A DNA stretch of 45,797 nucleotides from a virus. The stretch spans positions 12,885-58,681 of the IMG/VR virus record IMGVR_UViG_3300030102_006349. One strand, 5' to 3'. Shown in pieces: positions 41,144-45,797 of this stretch (its first letter is position 1; each line of letters opens with the position of its first letter). The position numbers and the translations under genes are program-made. Below the pieces are notes generated by a model. It did no database searches. It saw only the letters and a program-made list of their open reading frames with translations, and was not told the origin of the DNA.

Positions 41144-41565
41144 TGAATCGAGAACTACTAGACAAACCAATAAGCGATCTTGAATTTAGTGTAAGAGTGC
41201 ATTCTGCATTTTTAAAATATGAACCTAACATGAAAACAATTGGTGACTTAATACAAAAAACTCCAGGTGAGTTACTACGAACACCTAACTTTGGTCGTAA
41301 ATCTATAAATGAAGTAAAAGAAGTTTTAGCTGTCATAGGTTTAAAGTTAGGAACAAGTCCTGAATCTATACCACCATCGATGGACAAAGTAAGACAAGAC
41401 TTTGTTTATAATATAATTCAACATGCATCGAGTGCAGCAGGTAAATCTTTAGAGGTTATTATAGATAAAAAAGAATGGGCCTATCATGATATTGAAAAAT
41501 ATTTTGAGTCTCATAGAAAAATAATGGACGCTTACAAAGAAGCATTGCAGAGGTTACATGATTAA
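41143..41565 (+). CDS. homologue of the RNA polymerase alpha subunit C-terminal domain
   Basis: 140 residues. The first 70 match the bacterial alpha-CTD closely: ISDLEFSVRVHSAFLK, TIGDLIQKT and TPNFGRKSINEVKEVLA. Using E. coli numbering, R18 fits R265, G51 fits G296, K53 fits K298 and S54 fits S299, all minor-groove or UP-element contacts; the E. coli N268 position appears altered. The final 70 residues are an added helical domain (ASSAAGKSLEVIIDKKEWAY) with no known match. No N-terminal domain for joining the core enzyme is present, so it is not a full alpha subunit. It may bind promoter DNA or recruit/obstruct host RNA polymerase. Confidence 0.82.
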   Translation: MNRELLDKPISDLEFSVRVHSAFLKYEPNMKTIGDLIQKTPGELLRTPNFGRKSINEVKEVLAVIGLKLGTSPESIPPSMDKVRQDFVYNIIQHASSAAGKSLEVIIDKKEWAYHDIEKYFESHRKIMDAYKEALQRLHD

Positions 41566-42115
41566 AGGAGATAGTACAGAATATCTTTTACTTGAACAAT
41601 GGACCAAGAATTTTGATTGTGATGGCTATGCGTCTGTTGAAATAGGAGTAAGAGAAGGTTTAGGTTCTAAAATTATTATGGACAATGTAATTAATAATTA
41701 CATTCACATTGGTATAGATCCTTATGGTAATTTAGAATATCAACACTACGACGACACAGGTAAGTATACATGCGATTACACAGATCAAATGAGAGATACT
41801 ATGCTTAATGATTTTAAATCTTATCGTAATCAAGGTAAGTTTACTTTGTACAATGATACAGACATTAAGTTTATGGCGGACCCAGCGCACCAAGGTTCTA
41901 AGTTTTCTTTGGTACACTTTGATGGTCCACACATGACTCGTGATGTTATTACTGAAGTCATATGGTTTGTGAATCGTGCAGCACCTAAGACTCGATTTAT
42001 TTTTGATGATTATCCTAAATATAATATGCAATTGATCAGAGATATGTTGAAGTATTATGACTTTGATATTTTAGGCCAAGGTAATAATAAAATTTGTCTT
42101 GAAAGAAAAATTTAG
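41558..42115 (+). CDS. class I SAM-methyltransferase-like protein
   Basis: 185 residues. VEIGVREGLG (27-36) is the glycine-rich SAM loop and HIGIDPYG (50-57) the acidic second motif; SLVHFDGPHM (117-126) and RFIFDDYP (146-153) follow as in Methyltransf_24-type O-methyltransferases. The metal-type pair DD (150-151) suggests metal-dependent methylation. Substrate unknown: DNA, sugar or small molecule. It overlaps the alpha-CTD gene by 8 nt and the HNH gene by one base. Confidence 0.68.
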   Translation: MIKGDSTEYLLLEQWTKNFDCDGYASVEIGVREGLGSKIIMDNVINNYIHIGIDPYGNLEYQHYDDTGKYTCDYTDQMRDTMLNDFKSYRNQGKFTLYNDTDIKFMADPAHQGSKFSLVHFDGPHMTRDVITEVIWFVNRAAPKTRFIFDDYPKYNMQLIRDMLKYYDFDILGQGNNKICLERKI

Positions 42116-42588
42116 TGGCTTACAAAAATCCTCACGACGAACGGAGAGTACAAAAGGATTTTGAATACATGAACACGGAACGTGGATATGTAGGAAGAGC
42201 CATCAGTGGTAAGCTTAAACCTAGTTATGGTAAATATGGTGGACATAAACCTGATAAGTCCATGGATAAAAAAGAATTTTGGAGATTATATATGAATCAT
42301 ATAATTGATATGAAGAAAAAATTTCCAGATTCTGATGGACGTATTTGTAGATATTGTGAGCAGCCTTTTACATTTAAAGCTAGACGTGGAACTAGAGGCA
42401 AAGGATATCAAGGACGTAAGGGCCAAATAACAACTAACTTTAGTATTGATCGATGGGATCCAAGATTAACTTACGAAAAAAATAATATTATATTTTGTTG
42501 TGTAGGTTGTAACGAAAAAAAGAAAAATAGTAATCCAGATGATTGGAAAAATTTTTTAAGAGTTGGAGAGGAAAGTGTAGATGATTAG
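42115..42588 (+). CDS. HNH-type endonuclease
   Basis: 157 residues from GTG 42115, which begins on the last base of the previous stop. CRYCEQPF and CCVGCNEKK form two zinc-binding Cys pairs around a core with SIDRWDPRLTYEKNNII, the usual HNH-type order in which the Asp or His catalytic residues lie beside the second pair. Often a homing or packaging nuclease in phages. It may be used with the terminase or be a mobile HNH gene. It overlaps the lipoprotein gene by 8 nt. Confidence 0.75.
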   Translation: MAYKNPHDERRVQKDFEYMNTERGYVGRAISGKLKPSYGKYGGHKPDKSMDKKEFWRLYMNHIIDMKKKFPDSDGRICRYCEQPFTFKARRGTRGKGYQGRKGQITTNFSIDRWDPRLTYEKNNIIFCCVGCNEKKKNSNPDDWKNFLRVGEESVDD

Positions 42589-42700
42589 AATGTTAATTGT
42601 GTTAGTATTATTAAGTGGTTGTGCGAAAAATTATGATTTTAATCCCTGGACGACCATGGTAAGATATGTTGTGAAAGGATCTTATGATAAAAATAAATAA
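42581..42700 (+). CDS. tiny lipoprotein
   Basis: 39 residues: MIRMLIVLVLLSGC is a signal peptide ending in a lipobox (LLSGC, Cys at 14), then a short polar domain (KNYDFNPWTTMVRYVVKG). It overlaps the HNH and the RecB-like genes by 8 and 17 nt. Small phage lipoproteins act as outer spanins or superinfection-exclusion proteins; either would fit. Too short for homology. Confidence 0.65.
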   Translation: MIRMLIVLVLLSGCAKNYDFNPWTTMVRYVVKGSYDKNK

Positions 42701-43400
42701 AAAATTTTATTACCCTACTTCTACTCGAAAAATTATTGATGGTAAGAGACATTACCTGGTAGGAGAAGAGAAGCTGCCGAGTGTAACTTCTATCTTAGCT
42801 GCATGTCAGAGTGAGGAGAAAAAACAAAAGTTAGCCGAGTGGAAAGCTAGAGTAGGAGAGGCCGAAGCAGAACGGATCAAGGACAACGCAGCGACTCGCG
42901 GGACTCTTATGCACTCGATTCTTGAAGGATATATGTTAGATAAACCCGTCGTGGATCTAACTCCTGAAGGTGTACTAGCCGGTAAGATGGCACAAATAAT
43001 CGCGGACCAGGGATTGAAAAATAAATTAGAAGAGTTGTGGGCTACTGAGTGTGTTTTATTTTATCCGGAGATGTACGCGGGTGCAACTGATGGAGTCGGA
43101 ATTTACGAGGGCAAAGAGGCCATAATAGATTTTAAACAAACCAATAAACCAAAAAGAAAAGAATGGATTGAGGATTATTTCTTGCAGCTAGCAGGATATG
43201 CAATTGCACACAATCAAATATATCAAACTAATATCCAGTTTGGAATCATTCTAATGTGCAGTAAAGACTTACTATTCCAGGAATTTCGCGTAGAAGGCGA
43301 AGAATTCAGACATTATGCGAACGAATGGTGGAAAAAAGTAGACCAATATTACAAGCAGAAAAAAGAATTTCAAGAAGTGGTTGACAGAGCCGGGATGTAA
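42684..43400 (+). CDS. RecB/Cas4-like PD-(D/E)XK nuclease
   Basis: 238 residues. RGTLMHSILEGY (72-83), YAGATDGVG with D136, IIDFKQTNK with D149 and K151, and FLQLAGYAIAH (166-176) follow the order of RecB-family exonucleases. It could process DNA ends for replication or host DNA breakdown. Overlaps the lipoprotein gene by 17 nt in another frame. No iron-sulphur Cys cluster is visible, so it is more RecB-like than Cas4-like. Confidence 0.85.
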   Translation: MIKINKKFYYPTSTRKIIDGKRHYLVGEEKLPSVTSILAACQSEEKKQKLAEWKARVGEAEAERIKDNAATRGTLMHSILEGYMLDKPVVDLTPEGVLAGKMAQIIADQGLKNKLEELWATECVLFYPEMYAGATDGVGIYEGKEAIIDFKQTNKPKRKEWIEDYFLQLAGYAIAHNQIYQTNIQFGIILMCSKDLLFQEFRVEGEEFRHYANEWWKKVDQYYKQKKEFQEVVDRAGM

Positions 43401-43415
43401 TGTTATATAGGATAT
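43381..43415 (+). promoter_or_regulatory. promoter with TAGGATAT element
   Basis: TTGACA (43381-43386), 17 nt and TATATA (43404-43409), overlapping TAGGATAT (43408-43415). It lies within the 3' end of the RecB-like gene and directs the small genes from 43434. Second member with the same 8-mer as promoters at 29421 and 40248. Confidence 0.58.
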
Positions 43416-43433
43416 TATATGAAAGGAATAAAT

Positions 43434-43580
43434 ATGAAAGATAAACAAGATATATACTACTCAATCGACGAGAAAACGGGTGATATAATTCTGGATCTAT
43501 ATGAGATAGAACAGGAAGCAATAAAGAAACTTAAAAAGAAGTACCCAGATAAAAAGGTGGAATCTGCCTATGTCACGTAG
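43434..43580 (+). CDS. small acidic hypothetical protein
   Basis: 48 residues from ATG 43434; AAAGGA lies 6 nt before it, so it is preferred to an earlier ATG at 43419 that has no site. A beta hairpin then a helix (DIYYSIDEKTGDIILDLYEI; EAIKKLKKKYPDKK). Behind the 43381 promoter. It overlaps the next gene by 11 nt. No recognised domain. Confidence 0.5.
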   Translation: MKDKQDIYYSIDEKTGDIILDLYEIEQEAIKKLKKKYPDKKVESAYVT

Positions 43581-43734
43581 AGAAAAAGGAAGACAATGGG
43601 ACGGAGTATCGAGACCCGTCGACGATAAATACAGAGAGAATTTTGATAGGATCTTTGGTAAAAAAGATTCTATCAAAAATAAAAAGGAGGAAGAAGATGA
43701 AACAAAAAGTGATGATAGCAGCTTGGAAAGGTAA
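43570..43734 (+). CDS. small conserved phage protein
   Basis: 54 residues. The start SRREKGRQWDGVSRPVDDKY and RENFDRIFGKK is a recurrent pattern in small marine-phage proteins; the end is acidic (NKKEEEDETKSDDSS). It overlaps the genes on both sides. Function unknown; the Arg/Trp-rich beginning could contact nucleic acid. Confidence 0.55.
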   Translation: MSRREKGRQWDGVSRPVDDKYRENFDRIFGKKDSIKNKKEEEDETKSDDSSLER

Positions 43735-43876
43735 AGCAAAAGACTTTCCTGGTTTTGGTAAGAGACCCAAAATGGACTTGAAAGGTGTAGTTTTTTGTAA
43801 AGCTAAAAAATGCAATGCTCATTTATATAAAAATGAAAGCAGTAGTCTACCTGGATATTGTTTTGATTGTGGCTAA
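43697..43876 (+). CDS. small zinc-ribbon protein
   Basis: 59 residues from ATG 43697, preceded by AAAAAGGAGG, a strong ribosome site. CKAKKC and CFDCG are the cysteine pairs of a zinc ribbon; the N-terminal half is basic (MIAAWKGKAKDFPGFGKRP). It overlaps the preceding gene by 38 nt in another frame. The last gene before the repeat-rich noncoding region. Confidence 0.6.
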   Translation: MKQKVMIAAWKGKAKDFPGFGKRPKMDLKGVVFCKAKKCNAHLYKNESSSLPGYCFDCG

Positions 43877-44203
43877 AATACAACAATAGTGTTGCAAATA
43901 TGTCACAATAAAGGCTTGTTTGTACCTATAGACTTTTTTTGCCAGAAAAGTTTTTTTGTTTTTCAATTTCCAAAATGGTGTTACAATGGTTACAATGGCC
44001 TTCAAAGTGTTATTATCCGCATATACCAACACTTTTAGACGATATTTTTGTAACAAAACGCTGTTACAATGCTGTTACAGCAGTTACAATTTACAATAAT
44101 TGGCTTATATCAACGCTTTTAACAAACCCGTACGCGCGCATAAGAAAAAAATTTTTGAAAAAAATGTGCCTAGAGAAAAAAACTATAGGTGCTATACAGA
44201 GAC
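43877..44203. repeat. gene-free region with GTTACAATG iterons (origin or regulatory candidate)
   Basis: 327 nt without a convincing gene. GTTACAATG occurs in tandem at 43980-43988 and 43989-43997, then at 44063-44071, with variants GTTACAGCA (44074-44082) and GTTACAATT (44083-44091), and an inverted TTGTAAC at 44048-44054. Spacings are 9-11 nt within each cluster. The flanks are T- and A-rich. A replication origin or a binding site for a repeat-binding protein is plausible. Confidence 0.6.
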
Positions 44204-44488
44204 ATGAAAAGAAAAAAGTCAAAATATAAACACGTTATCATCGGTAAAAAGAAATATTATTTTTATTCTATACATTGGATTGATCCGTGCGGGGATTCGG
44301 GGCATGCAGAAGCTGCTGACGTAAAAGATTTAAAACCTGCTAAGATGATAACTCAAGCGTATATCTTTGATAAGGATAATAAAAACGTTTGGACTTTTGC
44401 TTCTTATGATACTGAGTCTGCAGTATTTTCAGATCGTAATGTATTTCCTAAATGTATTGTAACTAAAATGGAAAAAATTAATCTTTAG
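44204..44488 (+). CDS. conserved phage protein next to the terminase
   Basis: 94 residues from ATG 44204, the best-placed ATG after the repeat region; a GTG at 44189 adds five residues. Basic, aromatic N-terminus (KYKHVIIGKKKYYFYSIHW), then a beta-rich part (AKMITQAYIFDKDNKNVWTF). It ends 11 nt inside the convergent TerS gene. The pattern recurs beside terminase genes in marine phages; function unknown. Confidence 0.6.
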   Translation: MKRKKSKYKHVIIGKKKYYFYSIHWIDPCGDSGHAEAADVKDLKPAKMITQAYIFDKDNKNVWTFASYDTESAVFSDRNVFPKCIVTKMEKINL

Positions 44489-44957
44489 ATTCTTCTATTA
44501 CTTCTGCATCAGAATCTATAATAGGTTTGAAATCTTGTAATGCTTTAGCCAACATCTTATCTAGTTCTGATTCTTCTACGTCGTTAAGGTCCTTGTGCAA
44601 ATGTAAATGATTATTATTTTGGAATCCCGCTGCTTTACCTCTAGCTATTTCCATATTACCTGCAGCACTCCAGGCCTTACTTTCAAAAGCACCATCTCTA
44701 ATTCTACCTAGTTCAGCCAAATGCTTCTCATAAGTAATATCGTATTTTTTTAATTTTTCTGCTCTGAGTCTTCCAATGTATTGGGTCACCAATGGATACA
44801 ATGAAGGGTTCTGTAGTTTACTTGCCGATACGTAAGCAGAGTTAGGATCATAACCTGCAGCAATTGCACATTCCGAGTCAGTCTTTTTGCCCTCTTCTGA
44901 TACAATTAGATTAGCAAACTTGATTTGTTTTTCCGTTAGTCTTTTTGGTACTCCCAT
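44478..44957 (-). CDS. terS: terminase small subunit
   Basis: 159 residues. LTEKQIKFANLIVSEE, then a helix-turn-helix-like part (DSECAIAAGYDPNSAYVSAS) and KLQNPSLYPLVTQYIGRLRA match the N-terminal DNA-recognition domain of small terminases; a coiled, acidic end follows. It recognises the packaging site and guides the large subunit, which is not in this window. It is on the - strand, opposite to most genes, and converges with the gene from 44204. Its ATG is almost at the predicted transcription start. Confidence 0.8.
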   Translation of the reverse strand: MGVPKRLTEKQIKFANLIVSEEGKKTDSECAIAAGYDPNSAYVSASKLQNPSLYPLVTQYIGRLRAEKLKKYDITYEKHLAELGRIRDGAFESKAWSAAGNMEIARGKAAGFQNNNHLHLHKDLNDVEESELDKMLAKALQDFKPIIDSDAEVIEESKD

Positions 44958-44959
44958 GC

Positions 44960-44992
44960 TTGCAATATAATTTATTTTTGGTATATGTTCAA
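44960..44992. promoter_or_regulatory. overlapping divergent promoters of terS and the 44996 gene
   Basis: On the - strand TTGAAC (44992-44987), 17 nt, TATATT (44969-44964); on the + strand TTGCAA (44960-44965), 16 nt, TATATG (44982-44987). Both would give near-leaderless messages and mutually exclusive binding of polymerase. The matches are moderate. Confidence 0.42.
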
Positions 44993-44995
44993 GTG

Positions 44996-45223
44996 ATGGT
45001 ATCAGGAAAGCTATTAAGACAGGCCCTAGACAAGTTTATGAAATCGCCAGTAGCACAAGAGGCTAGAGTCCAAGTGTGTTTACCGGACGGAAAGTATTAC
45101 GACATCCAGGACATTAAATTAATGGAAAACAAAATACTTGGTGTACGTGAGACTCACAGACTAGTCATGACTATCTATAGTTCCAAGTGGAATATGGGTG
45201 AAGTTATTAAAAAAATTGATTAG
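44996..45223 (+). CDS. small hypothetical protein
   Basis: 75 residues from ATG 44996, chosen over an upstream in-frame start that overlaps terS. MVSGKLLRQALDKFMKSPVA, then mixed beta (EARVQVCLPDGKYYDIQDIK; THRLVMTIYSSKWNMG). It resembles a small phage replication-associated protein family but cannot be named. Little leader sequence is left after the promoter. 28 nt separate it from the nuclease gene. Confidence 0.55.
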   Translation: MVSGKLLRQALDKFMKSPVAQEARVQVCLPDGKYYDIQDIKLMENKILGVRETHRLVMTIYSSKWNMGEVIKKID

Positions 45224-45251
45224 CCAGAAAGCAACTCACTTAGCCTAAAAA

Positions 45252-45623
45252 ATGATTAAGGGAGAGACTAAATTTTGGCATGAAATTAAAGCGTTCAACA
45301 TTAAAAATAATTGCGAATTATCATTTACACGCTTGGAAAATAGTGCTGCACACGGCACTCCTGATCTATTGGTTTATAATACTTCTGGTCACTTTTTCAC
45401 TATAGAATTAAAGTTAAGTTTGGCTAAAAAAATTCGATTTTCACCTCATCAAATTGGCTTCCATATCAAGCATCCACACAATAGTTTTATCATGGCCAAG
45501 GGCCTCTGTCAGAGAGACATAAAACTTTATGAGGGAAGGTTTATACAAGATCTAATTAAGGGGAAGGCCGATCCGTGTGCCACGGGTATGGAGTCAAGCT
45601 TTAAATTTCTACAAAACGTTTAG
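45252..45623 (+). CDS. VRR-NUC-like PD-(D/E)XK nuclease
   Basis: 123 residues with the order RLENS (27-31), HGTPDLLVYN (34-43), FTIELKLS (49-56) and SPHQIGFH (64-71), which gives Asp38, Glu52, Lys54 and Gln67 of a VRR-NUC-type core. Such small phage nucleases act as Holliday-junction or packaging-related enzymes. Starts 28 nt after the preceding gene and is the last protein gene of the window. Confidence 0.75.
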   Translation: MIKGETKFWHEIKAFNIKNNCELSFTRLENSAAHGTPDLLVYNTSGHFFTIELKLSLAKKIRFSPHQIGFHIKHPHNSFIMAKGLCQRDIKLYEGRFIQDLIKGKADPCATGMESSFKFLQNV

Positions 45624-45624
45624 C

Positions 45625-45652
45625 GTCCTACATATTATAGGACAAATGTCAA
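45625..45652. promoter_or_regulatory. TAGGAC inverted repeat with possible - strand promoter
   Basis: GTCCTA (45625-45630), 7-nt loop, TAGGAC (45638-45643): a 6-bp stem with AT-rich tail, suited to a terminator for the VRR-NUC gene. Read on the - strand, TTGACA (45652-45647), 16 nt and TAGGAC (45630-45625) look like the promoters at 40248. Either or both uses are possible. Confidence 0.4.
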
Positions 45653-45685
45653 CGGCCAAAGTGTCGCGGTTCGAGAGGAGAGCTT

Positions 45686-45700
45686 GTGGGCGGGACCCAC
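45686..45700. other. GC-rich hairpin
   Basis: GTGGG (45686-45690), loop CGGGA, CCCAC (45696-45700) in the GC-rich terminal stretch, just before GGGGAGG. Possible structural element of the packaging or leader region. Confidence 0.4.
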
Positions 45701-45714
45701 CCGGGGAGGAAAAA

Positions 45715-45741
45715 ATGTTTCACGTGAAACGTGAACCTTGA
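45715..45741 (+). CDS. possible 8-codon leader ORF with strong ribosome site
   Basis: ATG 45715 after GGGGAGGAAAAA, an excellent ribosome-binding site, reads MFHVKREP and stops at 45741. Too short to be a normal protein. It is encoded by the parS-like palindrome (45716-45731). It may be a leader peptide for a gene beyond the window or pure chance. Confidence 0.3.
   Translation: MFHVKREP
45716..45731. promoter_or_regulatory. parS-like palindrome
   Basis: TGTTTCACGTGAAACG contains the perfect 14-bp palindrome GTTTCACGTGAAAC (45717-45730). It matches the bacterial centromere consensus, TGTTTCACGTGAAACA, at 15 of 16 positions. parS is bound by ParB. No parA or parB gene was seen in the window. 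Confidence 0.68.
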
Positions 45742-45742
45742 C

Positions 45743-45797
45743 CTGTTGGCTTGTGGCCTGTGGACGTCGCTTGCGGGCTGTGATGCGTGCTTGTGGG
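45743..45797. repeat. GC-rich imperfect heptamer array, cut by window end
   Basis: Imperfect 6-7 nt units related to CTTGTGG: CTGTTGG (45743), CTTGTGG (45750), CCTGTGG (45757), ACGTCG (45764), CTTGCGG (45770), GCTGTGA (45777), TGCGTG (45784), CTTGTGG (45790). Another CTTGTGG is at 45683. No reading frame. GC is far above the rest of the window. Packaging or origin-related use is inference from the nearby TerS. Confidence 0.5.

Noticed and set aside
43980-44100. CRISPR array
   Set aside because: Repeats are 9 nt, imperfect and tandem, with no spacers of even length and no cas genes.
43939-44229. 96-residue + frame through the repeat region
   Set aside because: It starts at TTG, has low-complexity content caused by the iterons and AT runs, lacks a ribosome site and overlaps the better gene at 44204.
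1-45797. Integrase or prophage signature
   Set aside because: No tyrosine or serine recombinase, no excisionase and no attachment-site pair was recognised, so lysogeny cannot be supported.
1-45797. Complete circular or terminally redundant genome
   Set aside because: The first bases do not match the last, and large terminase and portal genes are absent, so this is a partial genome.

Overview
This window is most of the genome of an AT-rich tailed bacteriophage (Caudoviricetes). Almost every gene is a dense, overlapping phage gene. The tail machine looks like that of short-tailed phages (podoviruses): a P22 gp4-type head-completion protein, a P22 gp10-type nozzle protein and very large internal/ejection proteins, with no contractile sheath or long tape-measure gene. 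The low GC, the many small marine-phage-type proteins, the abundance of 2-oxoglutarate oxygenases and the alphaproteobacterial-type parS palindrome suggest a phage of a streamlined marine alphaproteobacterium (SAR11/SAR116-like). That host assignment is inference. The window opens inside the major capsid gene and ends beyond a terminase small subunit. The large terminase, portal and scaffold are not in the window and presumably lie just outside it. No integrase, phage RNA polymerase or tRNA gene was recognised.

Layout. 1-8519: capsid, head completion/adaptor and tail-fibre genes, all on the + strand, including a tryptophan-triad protein and a glycine-rich adhesin-like protein. 8558-13073: an unusual accessory island with three Fe(II)/2-oxoglutarate oxygenases and a hypothetical gene on +, facing a - strand operon of a flavin-dependent halogenase, a DUF6445-like protein and another oxygenase. 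13121-17764: nozzle protein, small structural genes and two glycosyltransferases. 17821-27371: internal/ejection proteins and a small holin-like protein. 27374-29004 (-): SNF2-type helicase and a small gene. 29068-36908: replication genes (AEP-type primase, UvrD-like helicase, DUF3310, family A DNA polymerase). 36901-40240: small membrane and zinc-ribbon proteins, two more oxygenases and an M15 endolysin. 40309-45623: regulatory and nucleic-acid genes, including a ribbon-helix-helix-like protein, an RNA polymerase alpha C-terminal-domain homologue, a methyltransferase-like protein, HNH, RecB-like and VRR-NUC-like nucleases, and the inverted terminase small subunit. An iteron-like repeat cluster lies at 43980-44100. 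45653-45797 is noncoding, GC-rich, carries a parS-like palindrome and ends in a heptamer array running off the window.

How it works together. Early and middle genes appear to be read by host RNA polymerase, because several TTGACA-type promoters sit in the gaps and some carry a TAGGATAT element that may be an operator for the phage's own regulator. The alpha-CTD homologue could redirect host transcription. Replication would use the phage polymerase, primase and helicases. The most distinctive part is the oxygenase-halogenase island beside the tail genes. Together with the Trp-triad and glycine-rich proteins immediately upstream, it suggests a virion- or small-molecule-modifying system, which remains a hypothesis.
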